Part shown: one piece after another, positions 22,378-34,100 of the stretch
Position numbering within the stretch: position 1 is the first letter of the stretch
Layout of the letters: each line of letters opens with the position of its first letter
NCBI GenBank assembly: GCA_001414485.1
Contig: LLEY01000129.1
Location: 62,001-126,000, forward strand
Source: Calycina herbarum
Lineage: Eukaryota; Ascomycota; Leotiomycetes; Helotiales; Pezizellaceae
Direction: 5' to 3'
Length of the DNA: 64,000 bases
The notes under the pieces: generated by a model
Databases searched by the model: none
What the model was told of the DNA's origin: nothing
What the model saw: the letters and a program-made list of their open reading frames with translations, nothing else
Translations under genes and position numbers: made by a program

Positions 22378-23574
22378 ATGTCTTCTCCACAAGAGAACCG
22401 CGATGCTGGACCTAATGGTGAAGAGCTCGCCAACGATATGAACAACCTTAGTGTAGGCGGCGGCGAAGAACGTTTGGGCCCTGACGGTGAACCTCTCCCA
22501 AAGACGGACGAGGAATACGCTGAGTCGCAACTCACCCTCCGCGCCATCGTCTCTTCCAAGGAAGCTGGTGTCATCATTGGTAAAGGTGGAAAGAATGTAG
22601 CCGATCTCAGAGATGAAACTGGATGCAAGGCTGGTGTTAGCAAAGTTGTTCAGGGTGTCCATGATCGGGTTTTGACCATTGCCGGAGGCTGCGATGCGAT
22701 TTCCAAGGCATACTCTATTGTAGCCAAGGCTCTTCTTGAGGGCGCACCACAAATGGGCATGGGCGGAGTTGTCTCTCAAAATGGCACTCATCGTAAGTCT
22801 ATTTTCCTTTGTTCGAGTTTCAAATTACTAGCGAAAGCTAACATTTCCACCGCAGCTATCAAGTTGTTGATCTCCCACAACCAGATGGGCACCATCATTG
22901 GCAGACAGGGCCTCAAGATCAAGCATATTCAAGATGTTTCTGGCGTCCGCATGGTCGCACAAAAGGAAATGCTCCCTCAATCCACCGAACGTATTGTCGA
23001 GGTCCAAGGCACCCCAGAGGGCATCCAAAAGGCTATCTGGGAGATTTGCAAGTGCTTGGTCGATGACTGGCAGCGTGGAACCGGCACCGTTCTCTACAAC
23101 CCCATCGTCCGAACCCAACCCGAGGCTTCCGGAAGAATGGGCGCTCAGCCTCTTGGTGAACGTTCCAGTCCTCGCGAGTACAACAGCAATCCCCGTGTTA
23201 TGCGTACTGGTAACGGTGCCGATTTCAGCGAGGGAGCACCCCGCTCTTACAACAATCGTCGCTCCGATTCTGACGCTGGTCAACGCGGCCCTCCTACCCA
23301 CGACGAGAACGGAGAGGAGCTCCAGACCCAAAACATCAGCATTCCATCCGACATGGTTGGTTGCATCATTGGTCGCGCTGGTAGCAAGATCAGTGAGATC
23401 CGCAAGACTTCTGGTGCCCGTATCAGCATTGCCAAGTCTCCTCATGACGAGACTGGAGAGCGTATGTTCACCATCATGGGCAGTGCCAAGGCAAACGAGT
23501 CTGCTCTCTACCTTCTCTATGAGAACCTCGAGGCAGAGAAGATGCGCCGAAGCCAAGGTGCCTCGCAGGACTAA
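22378..23574 (+). CDS. rnc1: Triple KH-domain RNA-binding protein (Rnc1/PBP2/HEK2 type)
   Basis: Two exons, 22378-22792 and 22856-23574; 377 residues. Three KH domains each keep the RNA-gripping GXXG loop: KH1 about 52-120 (GKGG 68-71), KH2 about 140-210 (GRQG 154-157) and KH3 about 298-367 (GRAG 311-314). The spacing, with a polar linker between KH2 and KH3 and almost no tail, matches S. pombe Rnc1 and yeast PBP2/HEK2, poly(C)-binding proteins that stabilise or localise mRNAs. The ATG at 22,378 (context CAAACATGTC) is preferred over the upstream frame-extended start, which is not an ATG. The 63-bp intron has no stop in frame, so an unspliced mRNA would still encode a protein 21 residues longer that breaks the start of KH2. 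Orthology is confident at family level only. Confidence 0.9.
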   Translation: MSSPQENRDAGPNGEELANDMNNLSVGGGEERLGPDGEPLPKTDEEYAESQLTLRAIVSSKEAGVIIGKGGKNVADLRDETGCKAGVSKVVQGVHDRVLTIAGGCDAISKAYSIVAKALLEGAPQMGMGGVVSQNGTHRKSIFLCSSFKLLAKANISTAAIKLLISHNQMGTIIGRQGLKIKHIQDVSGVRMVAQKEMLPQSTERIVEVQGTPEGIQKAIWEICKCLVDDWQRGTGTVLYNPIVRTQPEASGRMGAQPLGERSSPREYNSNPRVMRTGNGADFSEGAPRSYNNRRSDSDAGQRGPPTHDENGEELQTQNISIPSDMVGCIIGRAGSKISEIRKTSGARISIAKSPHDETGERMFTIMGSAKANESALYLLYENLEAEKMRRSQGASQD

Positions 23575-24485
23575 AACCTCACATGTACGGTTGTTGGTTG
23601 GGCTCATCAAAATTTCCTTTCATGCTGGCAAGCATTGTCTAGGTTCTTCCAGATCTGACTTGCCGCAAGGCTGATATTGATGCAATGGATTTTTCAGCAA
23701 ACGATTCATCACCCTATTAATTGTTCGATATTCTCTTCTACCAAAAGCGGTCCTTTGCTCTCTGACACGATTTTTCTTTCCTTTCCTTTACGGTATCGAC
23801 TTTACGACGTTACGGTCATACGACACTTGCGTGGTATACTCGGGTAGCTTCCTAGCAAGTGTCCTCCCCCTTGATACTCGATCAGACGATTCGCCTTGAC
23901 ATTCAATTACTCGAGACACCGACCTCCTGTCTCGATATCTCTGCCAAACCGACGTCCTCTCTTGAACGAACGCACGAGAAGCGCCCTAATCTCGTCATTC
24001 ATGCGGCATGACCCAATTCTCCTAAAGTCACACACATCACATGCTCATTTCCACTCAACCACCACGACCCGACGAATCCACTCGCCCTCACTCCCTCACC
24101 CGCACTACATCACCTAGTATCCAACCCTGTTCATTGACCGGGAGGTTTTTGACCGGTCATATCAATCGATCTTGTTGGCGATGTAGGTAGATTAGGCAAT
24201 AGAGCATTGAAAACAATCCCCTGTGTTTATCCAGTGATTGTGATTTTGTAGTTGCAGTGATTTATAATTTTGTTTCCAATGACCACCCACACTCTAGTAT
24301 GTTAACCCAAAATTTCCCCACGATATTGGAAGCAGTAAGCCGACCCATATATTCCAAATGCGTCTCGATGCTTTAACAACAGATTTGCCTCCCACTCCAA
24401 TCAAGCCAACCAACCACATCTATAAACGCCAAAACGACCCCTTTTTCTACCCCTCTACCCCACACTTTTGTGAACCCCCACTTCC
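23575..24485. other. Convergent 3' flanks of the KH and coactosin genes
   Basis: The 0.9 kb between two facing genes holds no supported gene. It should contain both 3' untranslated regions and terminators; CT/CCACC-rich runs at 23,890-24,110 give only chance open frames. Confidence 0.5.
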
Positions 24486-24995
24486 TTAACCTCGCCCACC
24501 TTGGTAATCGGCACCCCCAGCTTTTCGTAACCTGACCACGATGTCTTTCTCATCCAGATCGCCCTTATCCCTGGCATCTACTTGGAAGGAGTGGTGTGCT
24601 AGGACGCGCTTGACCTCGCCGGACTCGATGCTTACGCGGGCTTTGCGCATTATCTTTGTGCCTTCGCCGATCCAGACTACGACTATGAATTTTACGCGGG
24701 TGGATTCGGTGTCATTTGCGTATTCTACTCGGACGTATGCGTACTTGATTTCAATTAGTTGGGTATGTTTAAAGTGGTGGGGGAAGGGGAATGGGGGTTA
24801 AGAGGGGGTTACCTGGGCTTGGGATGGATCCAGTTTCTCTGCCAACTCTGTTAATCCACCTGTTCCTGTTTCGCTGAGGACTAATTTATCGCCTGTTGCT
24901 GAGGCGTAGGAGATTATTAACCAATTTGTTTCGTCCTTGTCGGAGCGGACTTTGTCGTAGGCTTCTAGGATTTCTGGGGAGTTTGCGCCGGACAT
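24486..24995 (-). CDS. Coactosin-like ADF-homology actin-binding protein
   Basis: Two exons on the minus strand, 24995-24813 and 24743-24486; 146 residues. One ADF-homology domain fills the protein: MSGANSPEILEAYDKVRSD at the start, a core with WLIISYASATGDKLVL, and after the intron YVRVEYAN and the VVVWIGEGTKIMRKARVS helix-strand unit, ending in an LRKAGGADY-type tail. Length and layout match coactosin (human COTL1 is about 142 residues) rather than cofilin, so it should bind F-actin without severing. The intron (24,744-24,812) has a GTAACC donor and an ATCAAG acceptor; the domain reads smoothly across it. It is divergent from HUT1 across 437 bp. Confidence 0.87.
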
Positions 24996-25432
24996 TTTGT
25001 ATGGACTGGAGCGGGGTACTTTTGAAGTTTTGGTAGGAAGGGAAACAAACGGGTTCTTAGGGCGTAAATCGGAGGTTTGTTGTAGGATGGGTTATGGGTA
25101 GTGGGGTGTCTTTGGGTATGCGATTGATTTTGAATTGGACAGTTCTTCCTCTGGGGTGTTCATGAAACTATCATGGATCTCACGGATGTACCCGCAAGGT
25201 ATTTTGAGTGAGTGCTAAATTCACCGCCTTCGGCAGAAATGGGGGCCTCGTAAAGCAACCCTTGCCTCGGCCATCTGTAATTGAAATCTGGCATCGAGTA
25301 GAGTCTGGTGATAATTTATTGGAACTACAAGAACAACTTCGCCGCACTTTCTTTTTCGTTTACTTTCTGAATTCTTTGCGTTCTGCGATTTCCAATCTTT
25401 CGAATTGACACCTTCCTTCTTTTTAAAACGTT
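24996..25432. promoter_or_regulatory. Shared promoter region between coactosin and HUT1
   Basis: The two start codons face away from each other across 437 bases. I see no TATA box or coding sequence that I would support; a CTTTCTTTTTCG pyrimidine run lies about 80 bases before the HUT1 start. Confidence 0.45.
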
Positions 25433-26806
25433 ATGGCGAGAACTAAACAGAGCGTGCCGATGCGCAGGGCGCCTTCATCGGAATATGTTCAAGGCGAAGC
25501 GCATGGAACTCCAACTCGAAGTCCAAGAAATATGGACAAGCAAAAGACAGTTAGGAGTGTAGCAAATGGACAGGCCAATGGGAATATCCTCAAACCTGCC
25601 GTGTCGGCGACAAAAGAAGCTGGCGCATTGCAATTTATTATAGCTGTTGGAGGAATTTACGGGTCATTGTAAGTATATCTTCAAATACCAATGGACAAAT
25701 TCTAACCTTCAAATTAGTCTTACCTGGGCCCTCCTACAAGAACGACTTACCACCACTCCCTACGGCGATGTTGCCAATCCCGAGAAATTCAAATTCCCCG
25801 TCTTCCTCAATACAGTCCAATCCCTCTTCGCGGCCCTCACAGGGTACATGTACCTACGATTCGACACGAAATCCGGCTCGTCACCAGCACCAGTCTTCCC
25901 CAACCGCCGCATATTCGTTCCCCTCCTCCTCGTAGCCATAACCTCCTCGCTGGCCTCCCCATTCGGCTATGCCTCCCTCGCCCACATCGACTACATAACC
26001 TTCATCCTGGCCAAATCCTGCAAACTCCTGCCCGTAATGTTCCTCCACATAACGATATTCCAAAAACGCTATCCCTTATACAAATACCTCGTCGTTCTAG
26101 CCGTCACCTCTGGCGTAGCAGTCTTCACCCTCCACGCTGGCTCAGGGAAATCCAAACCCTCGAAAGCAGCTCTGAACCCGGATCGCAATGGGACGTGGGG
26201 ATTATTACTTCTAGGGATTAATTTGCTTTTTGATGGATTGACGAATACGACTCAGGATTATATTTTCCAAACTTTCCAACCTTATAAGGGACCGCAAATG
26301 ATGTGTGCGAATAATATTATCTCCACAGCTTTGACGCTCTCTTATTTGGGGCTTTCGCCGTATATTGTGCATACGGGGATTGGAGAGTATCTGGGGATGG
26401 ATTTGAGTTCTGGGGGTGGAGGGGAGTTTGCTGCTGCTTGGGATTTTTTGACGAGACATCCCGGGGTGTGGTATGATGTTTTGGGCTTTGCTGTTTGTGG
26501 TGCTGTTGGGCAGGTGTTTATTTGTGAGTTTTTCCCTTTCCCTCCCCTCCGGCCATGTTTTCTAACGAGATTTTAGTCTACACTTTGGCAACTTTCTCCT
26601 CTCTCCTCTTGGTAACCATCACGGTCACCCGTAAGATGCTCACTATGATCCTTTCCGTTATGTGGTTCGGTCATCATCTAGTGGGTAGACAATGGATGGG
26701 AGTTGGACTTGTGTTTGGTGGTATTGGTGCTGAGGGGATGATCACCAGGAGAGAGAAGCTGGCTAAAGAGAAGGCAAAGGCTGTTGAGTCCAAGAAGGAG
26801 CTTTAA
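25433..26806 (+). CDS. HUT1: UDP-galactose transporter homologue HUT1 (SLC35B1 type)
   Basis: Three exons, 25433-25668, 25718-26523 and 26577-26806; 423 residues. After a polar N-terminal tail of about 60 residues the chain has the multi-span UAA/SLC35B nucleotide-sugar transporter fold. Landmarks are GGIYGSFLTWALLQE at the first span, FPVFLNTVQSLFA, SYASLAHI-like GYASLAHIDYITFILAKSCKLLPVM, the loop DGLTNTTQDYIF, and near the end RKMLTMILSVMWFGH. These are typical of HUT1/SLC35B1, which sits in the ER membrane and moves nucleotide sugars or ATP/ADP. The protein ends in KKEL, a dilysine (KKXX) ER-retrieval signal. Both introns (49 and 53 bp) split codons that rejoin as Phe. Confidence 0.92.
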
Positions 26807-27958
26807 AGGGGTTCTTTCGAGAGGGGGGACGGGGGTGGGTTGAGTAGAAGCTGGGGAAAGTATTTATTGGGCATTTATTTGGCGTCGACAAGGCGTTCTT
26901 GAATTTCTTGGTGGGAGAGTAGATACCTATCATATGCAGTTACCGAATTGTCTTTTTCTTTTTGCCTCTTAGGGCCTGAGGGTAGAAATAGAAAACTAGA
27001 TTTTCAAAAGTTGGGTTGGACTTTTTTGGGGGGTGCTTTGCTTTCGTGATTGCAACTAGCATTTCAAGGAAGGAAAGTAATGAAGGTTTAAAAGAATTGG
27101 AAGGAATTCTGCTAGATACTCTTGGGCGAGTAATATAAGAGCAGTGATCAAGTCTTTTTTGGTTCCGGCTCCATTCTTTGGAATTATGCGCAGGCTTTAA
27201 TCTCCTTCAATTTTAGAAGTAAGAAGAAGTGTGGTTAGGGAAAGGACCGGGGAATGAGTTAGAAATTTCTGTTTAGGTGACTCGTTCTGGGTTAACTAGG
27301 TCCTAGTGGATTAATAAAGAGGAGTTTATAGATAAGTTGTAGGAGCACATTCACAATCTTCATCAGGCAAGTAGAGGAAGGGTTGGTTAACTTCTCTTGA
27401 TAAACTTAAGTCTTGGGGTGGAGATTAATATACTCAGCTATTTAGCGCATCTTAAGAAAATGAGCACCATATATATAAGCAAAATAACTGGGTATTTCTT
27501 GTTTCCGGTTAATGATCCTGCAGATAGAAGGTCTAAATTTACTGCGGTAATGCCCCCTCCCAACACCGTCTCAAAGATTCTAGGATAATATATAGAATAA
27601 TACATAAATTCTACTTGAAATATATGGAGGAATGAAGATATATTCTTTGATTCTTTTAATTCATTTGAGGTGGTAGAATACCTGAGAGAGGAAGTAACGA
27701 TGGGTCCTTACACTTCTAACAAAACAGCAAGTACTGGAAGTTTCGCTTAGAAGAAAGAAGTTCGAGTCCTGATATGTCAAATGCATCGTCAGAGGATAAA
27801 CAAACAAAGACATTGTTGAACCGAAAAAAAAACAAAAAAGAACAAAAGTCATAGAACAAAGTCTACACTCTATTTAAAAACCTATCAACTCCCTCCAACC
27901 GTCACCATTTCCACATTACCCTCCCATATTATCAAACTAATATCCCCCAAAAAAAACA
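26807..27958. other. Intergenic region downstream of HUT1
   Basis: 1.15 kb without a supported gene. The first part is the HUT1 3' flank. From 27,840 to 27,955 the sequence becomes A- and C-rich and pyrimidine-poor in G, fitting the leader of the small gene at 27,959. Confidence 0.45.
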
Positions 27959-28195
27959 ATGTGCCAGTACACAAAAACCACCTATGCTTGCAACCATGGT
28001 AAGCCTACTTCCTCAAAAGTGAAGTGCAAACCAGCAGAAGAAAATCCTTGCGTGGTAACACAGCACGAAAAGCTTGCGTTTTGTGATGTTTGTATGCAAC
28101 GCAGAGATGAAGCGAGAGAAATAGCAGAGAGGAGGTTTGGAGAGAGGAGCGGTTTGCATTTTGGATGGTTGAATACTTATAATCGTGAGAAGTGA
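27959..28195 (+). CDS. Small Cys-rich fungal protein, function unknown
   Basis: Single exon, 78 residues. It has six cysteines (2, 11, 23, 31, 42, 45) and His13/His36; C42-X2-C45 looks like half of a zinc site. The opening MCQYTKTTYACNHG pattern (Cys, then Tyr, then Cys-X-His) recurs in many short uncharacterised ascomycete proteins, to my knowledge, and there is no signal peptide, so it is probably cytosolic or nuclear and metal-binding. The A-rich leader with AACA just before the ATG is a good start context. I do not know its function; size leaves some chance that it is spurious. Confidence 0.6.
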   Translation: MCQYTKTTYACNHGKPTSSKVKCKPAEENPCVVTQHEKLAFCDVCMQRRDEAREIAERRFGERSGLHFGWLNTYNREK

Positions 28196-29577
28196 GGGAG
28201 TTGAGGGGTGGGAAAAAAGAGGGTGAGGAATGGAAGCTAGTGCTTGACTGGACCCAACTTATCCACCTCCTTTTGAGAAAGAAAGGGCTCTCTCTTGTAG
28301 TTTACAGTTTACTTAGGTTATTAGGTTGAGCTAGGTGTGCTAGTACGTACAACACAGCAAACAGAAATAGATTTCAGAGGGCGCGAGATCCCTCTAATAG
28401 ACAACTTTTTATTTTTAAATATGCTTCTTCTTTATCTATGTATTGACCCTTTTCTCCCTTGTGATTTCCTTCTGCTCTGCCTTCTATTATGCCTATTACA
28501 CTGCATCTCGAGTTGATATATATGCATTGAAGGAAAGTTTGAATTTCCCAAAAAGAGTTGGCTTGAAGTTTCACTCTCGCTGAAGTAGGAATGTCAACTC
28601 GCTCAAGCTGATTGATTCAATCCCTTGAACCCACCAAACGTTATGCCTAGATTTTCTCACCTTGAAAGTAAACAGGAATACCAAAGCGGGAACGTGTTAA
28701 ATAGAAAAAAAAGTGACAGTAGCAAGATATCTAAACGATTAAAGTAAAATAACAAATAAAATATCCAACTGTTAATCTTCGAAATTCTGATTAGCATTCT
28801 TGAGTAAGGAAATCCCTTCAATTTCTTCTCTGGGTTCTCTCTCGCGATGAACATAATACAATAAAAGCGACAGTAAACACTTTAACTTCATAACTTTCCA
28901 GGGTGCTTTAAGTAAATTATCCTGAACACTTGGAACACCTTGGGACTACTGACCCAGATAGTTCGGACAATCAACTTCAATTGTCCTAAACTATCTGGGT
29001 GAACACTTTGGATTCTCCTAGAAAGGTTGAACAGTGGCCCGATGGGCTACTACTCATTTGCTGCAGCTTTTAATGTCGAGGGTTCTCTCAATTACTTCAA
29101 TGTAAGAACGTGGCATTGTGTCTGGAAAGGCAAGGCCAAATATGGCGCAGCTCTTATCGAGATTTGAAAATACAAGGTTTGGTAGAGCAATCGACCCAGA
29201 AAAGGGATTTGAAATGGTGAAATATGAGTCAAATTGAAATGAGGAAAGCTTTTTGATATGGAGTACCCCTTGAGGACTTTCTCTTCCTCAGCCATATTTG
29301 CCTCACCAACTACTTGCTATCTTGGCTCAGCCAAACATTTGGAACTCAGGCCGGTGTTTGAAAAAGAGATATATTATATGATTAGCCTTCTGTAAAAGAG
29401 ATCCGGGTATCGTATCAGCACTTATTTCCCATTCATACAGAGCAAGTCAGAAACTTCCCCAAAAACGCCCCATCCCGAACCCAAATATCGTATACGCTCG
29501 CGCAAATCCCAAGTATTGTAACCACCTTAAGAGTTCCCATCGTACATCCCCCTTCCCTCTCGTACAATTGCCCCCAA
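28196..29577. other. Intergenic region carrying one MITE copy
   Basis: 1.4 kb with no supported gene. It contains the MITE at 28,862-29,072. The rest is moderately AT-rich (28,680-28,760 is strongly A/T) and shows no conserved frame. Confidence 0.5.
28862..29072. mobile_element. MITE, family with central CCCAGATAG hairpin (copy 1)
   Basis: The outer ends are imperfect inverses: TAAAAGCGACAGTAAA at the left and TTTGCTGCAGCTTTTA at the right. In the middle, 28,953-28,971 and 28,980-28,999 form a near-perfect hairpin built on CCCAGATAGTT and GGACAAT. The same outer and inner elements occur at 36,053-36,253. There is no coding capacity, so it is non-autonomous. No TA or other target duplication is clear. 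Confidence 0.65.
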
Positions 29578-30228
29578 TCAACCCTTCAACTCCATCCCCC
29601 CACCCATCAACCCAACACAATCCACATCCTCAAACCCCGGTAGAATCTCCACCTGCTCAACCTTAACCCCATCCTTCTCCTTCTCCCCATTAACCATCCC
29701 CAAACTGCCCTTCCCACTACTATCTCCCGACTTCTTAATCCTAATCAGCTGTCCCCTCTCCCCTCCATTCACCAAACCCCAAACCCACCACGCGCCGTAC
29801 CAGCTACAAATTCCCCAAGTCCAAACAAAACACCCCAAGCCAACTGTGACGAATAGGGTAGGAACGAGAATCAAGAGCGCGAGACCAATCCAGAAGAGGA
29901 CAAAGAGGATCGCGGATAGCGTGGCGAGGAAGAGGATTGAGAAGGAGAAGGTGAGGAAGAGGAGGAGGGGGGTGGCGGATAGGAGGGTGTGGGCTGCTAT
30001 GAATGACTAGAAGAGGATTGTCAGCTGGCATGCGTACAAGAGGGGAGAGAGGGATTGGGAGGATAGGGAAGAGATAGGAGAGGGAGAACAAACAGTAAGA
30101 ACCGGTCTCTCCTTCGCAAACCTAATGCCGGTATTCCATACTTCCCGACGTGTGGAGGGGCTCACGAAACGATCGAGTTGCTTGATGGCATAATTGATTA
30201 TACCGTAAGAAGTCTCTTGGATACCCAT
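29578..30228 (-). CDS. Promethin/LDO-like lipid-droplet protein
   Basis: Two exons on the minus strand, 30228-30094 and 30006-29578; 187 residues. A short soluble N-terminus (MGIQETSYGIINYAIKQLD...) is followed by an unusually long hydrophobic region (about residues 50-115) rich in Leu and Phe with PLLLFLTFSFS and LFWIGLALLILVPTLFV, able to form two or more membrane hairpins, then a Gly/Lys-rich polar tail. This layout fits the promethin family (human LDAF1/TMEM159, yeast LDO16/LDO45), which works with seipin at ER-lipid droplet contact sites. The donor is the less common GTTTGT; the acceptor TTCTAG keeps the frame in phase 0. Assignment is by topology and pattern, so another small ER hairpin protein remains possible. 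Confidence 0.65.
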
Positions 30229-31151
30229 GTTGATCGTAGTTTGGTGAGTATGGGGTTTTCTGCTGTGTGCTGCAGTACAGCTTGGTGGGATGTTGGTGTT
30301 GGGATGGAGCTCCGGACTTCGATGACGAGGTTGTACTCTTTGATGAGTGAGCACCGCGCATTTTGGCGTGGCGCCACATTTTGGATTTCTTTATTCTAAT
30401 CCGGTTATTCGGAAGTTAGCTAACGAGATTGCATGTTTGAAATTAGTCCTTAGAAAAGCTAAAAGGAAGGCATTAATTTTTTCTACTCTCGAATTCAAGT
30501 CTGCACCTGTAGGCGACTCATGTGTTTTAAAAATGGAGAAATAATACAATTTTACTTCCGATTTATCGATCAAGGACAATGAGCTTCCTTAGTCCTTCGA
30601 GAGAGTTGCACAGTACAGGAAAGTAGCATACGAATGCTCCAAATGATCACAAACACAGACACTTTGACTTTGGAATTTGGGTTGAATGGGGCCACAAACG
30701 TGGAATATGATGTTCGAATATATTCGAGTGAGTTGTCTAGTCATCATTCTCCCAATATACTTCCCCGTTGTGGTCTCAATCTCCCTCTCAGTCTTTGAGT
30801 CTTTCCACGTAAATTCGCTCCGAAAGTCACTGCCACACCAAGGCCCTTCCACAACCACCGCTATGATCCATCTCTGCAATCCATCCTTCATTCTACATCT
30901 AACAGCACACGCTATCTTGCAAATTCACAACAATAAAGGCTAAAGTGCTATCGGCATATAAATTCCTCTTCCTTCTTCCTTCTTTGGGTATCTCAAATCT
31001 TCGTGACGCGTGAAATCTAACTTCTCCTTCACAAGCAAACCTCCCCTCGGACTGATTTTGAATTTCATGCTGATGTATGTCGATCTGAGATCTGTGCTTT
31101 CTTCTTCGCTGGTATCGTGATTTTCCAAAAATTCTCTCTCATCCCTATTTC
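30229..31151. other. Intergenic region between the promethin-like and PAS kinase genes
   Basis: 0.9 kb: promoter of the promethin-like gene on the left and 3' flank of the kinase on the right. I see no supported gene or RNA. Confidence 0.5.
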
Positions 31152-34100
31152 TCAGTCGTCTTCTTCAATGGCGGTGCACCATGGATGCTCCAGGACCTTC
31201 TCGATGGTTATTCGGGAATCCACATTGCGGTCCAGCATTGCACGAATCAAGTTGACACTGTCCTCGCTCATGATATATGGTATGCGGAGATCCCGATCCA
31301 ATATCTCGTCCACATTGTAAAACGGATTCTCTTTGTAGATGATCGTATAGAGCAGGATTCCCAAAGCCCAAACATCCTGCTCCTTGCCGCGATATGATTT
31401 TCCGGCTAAGATTTCAGGTGCTGCATAATCTACCTAATGTTAGCCATTTGATCATACAAGTAGTGAAGAATAAACATACCAATTGTTCCAACGAAAACAT
31501 CAAATGGGCCATTTTTGATATAGGCAGCACTGCCAAAATCAATGAGCTTGATGTTTCCTTCGCCATCCATGACCACATTCTCATCCTTGATATCACGATG
31601 GACAACGAAGGCTTTGGTGTGGAGGTGATGAATAGCCTTTGCGACTTGGACGAATATGCTGCGACACTCATCCTCCTCCATGTTAACACGCAGTTCAATG
31701 TAATCAAAGAGGTCCATCCCTGGTAAGCCATGGGGAAGCATTTCAATATAGTAGTTGACATCGTCTTCGAAAAAATCATTCATCTCGACAATATTTGGAT
31801 GTTTCAACCCTTCTTTCCGAAGATAGTCGAGTACATGAATCTCCAAAGGAACAGTTCCAAGTCTTCGATCCCGAGTCCAAGTATCAACAAGAATTCGGCG
31901 TTTCGTCACATATTTGAGGACCATCTTTCGGTTGCCATCCTTCTTGCACCGGGCGAGTTTCACTTGTCCGTAGGCACCCTGGCCCATTTCCTCTAAGATA
32001 ACAAAGTCGTCTATGGTCTTCTTCTCCACCGGTTTGACTATTGTAGGAATCGGGTCCGCTTTCTTTTCTGATTTGGGGACCGGAGACTCGCGCCCTGTGA
32101 TAAAGCGACTTGCCTTTTTCGTGGCAGCATTCAATTGTGCAGTCAACAAAGAAGCGTGTGCTTTTGACTTTCGTGGCTCGGTATCAGAGTCCATATCCAT
32201 AGGGCTACCAACTGCTTGACCCGGTGAAGGTTGGCCAGGGGAGGGTTGATGCATAGGGGTTTGGGCACCGGAGAGAAGAGGTGACCCGGCTCTAAATGCG
32301 TGCCTGGATGCGTGAATGTGGCGCGAATAGGTAATCCATAGGGCGTAAACAAGCTCAGTTGACTTTTCTGGTGGATGTGGATCATGGTCGCCTTCCTCAT
32401 CACTCCGCTCTTCAATGACATTTTCCTCATATGTGGTTGTATGGCTGTCAGATTTGACCACTCTCAATTGTGCATCAATTTTTATTTCTGAGCCATCTCT
32501 ATGTTTAGCCGGGAGGCCATCAGGCCGGAGGAAAAATGCAGCAGCATCTTCTTTGCCATCTCGCAAAGCTAAATATGCCCGTGCACGACGGAAGCTATGC
32601 TCTGGAATAACAATACCGTCAACTAATTTGACTCCGTCCTCCTCAGTGAGGAGTTTCAAAATGCGATCAAAATCCGGGATGAGATCAGTTATAGGACGTC
32701 CGTCAGGTTTCTCCTGACCAAAGAGAGCAGCTGAGAATACTGAATTCGAGCTGGTGATCTCTAAAGTCTTTGCAGAGAGAACCATAATCCCTGCGATGTG
32801 AGGAAAGCTGGAGACTTGTAAATCGGTGCTGCGTTCAACTCTTTCCACAATACAAGGAATGTTTACTCGACCAGAGTTCCGGGCTGTAAAGTATTTGCGT
32901 TTCGTTACCTCCGCATAATCAATCTCACCTGTCCTGGAATCGATACCTTGTCGTGGTATCTTTGGTAAAAGCTTCCCAATATCCATACCAACTCGGGTAA
33001 TGTCTTCACCCCAGAGAGGGCCAGTGGAGCCAGTAATCTTGGTAACTTGGGCATCATCATTTAGAGACAGGATAGCGACATCCTCGTGAATCTCCTCGAG
33101 AACCCAAATTAACCCACCCCTTTTCTCCTTTACCCATAAGCTTGCTGACCCAGTTGCGCCATTCCTCTTTTGGATAGGAACCACGTCTCCGCAGAGAAGG
33201 ACTCCTCGGGATTTGTTGCCTGGGTGAAATAAGCCACCCTTTGCGGCTTTGCCTCGTGCCACTATGCTTGAACCTGCTCCATCGTCCGACTGGGCTCTTC
33301 GAGAGGGCTTTTGGGATTGCCTCGAGTTGGGCCTACTTAGCAGAGCTGCGGTTACACCTCCAGCTCGACCAAGAAATGAGCTCGTGGCAGGTTGTTGGGT
33401 GCGATGAGGTTCTGGTGATCTGCTTGCGGGCTTCGTATCTACCGAGTCATCAGACGAACCCGGAGAACGTAACTTTTCTTCGAGCCATGCCCTCCTCTCT
33501 TTGCGAACTACTTCCATGATTCCCATTTTACGGACCTCTGCCTTTGTGACACCAAAGACAAGACAAGCAAGATCATTTGCAGCCAATATGGTATAGGGTG
33601 CAGTACTCTCGGTCGTAAAGATGGCCTGAGCTGCCGGGGCCCATCTAGATGAATGGCCATGTACAGCTGGACCCAGAGGATGGAGGCCTGACAGCCCATA
33701 TGCTGGACCTGCATCTCGAGCAGATTGAGGAATTGAAGGAGAAGTGAGCCCATCGTGTAAGTCTCCGGCTAAAAATGGCTGTGACAATGTGTCCATAAGC
33801 TTGTTTTGTAGTGATAGTGGGGCAAGGTCTGTATATGTTCTTTTCAAACTGGGACGCCGGGTAACTGGAGGGGATGTTTTGGCTGTCGTCTGGCTCTCAT
33901 TTGTAGCGGTTCTTGACGATGGCTCTGATTCAATCTGGAGAGTTGAAGTAGTATCTTTGGGGTCACTTGCAGAAGGCACATCCTTTGAATTGTCTGGGTC
34001 ATTCTCAAATCCGGGCTTTCGAAAAATTGGTGGTGATGCGTTGGGACTTTCCATCAGCTCAGGACTTCCTGAACGTGGAAGAAAGCTTATGTCGAATGGG

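Noticed and set aside
22828..23610. 260-codon open frame on the minus strand opposite the KH gene
   Set aside because: It is a shadow of the codon usage of the KH gene on the other strand; its sequence is low in motifs and spans the whole real exon.
22898..23674. 258-codon plus-strand frame overlapping the KH gene
   Set aside because: Another frame of the same exon; Ser/Arg-rich without domain features, while the KH frame carries three GXXG loops.
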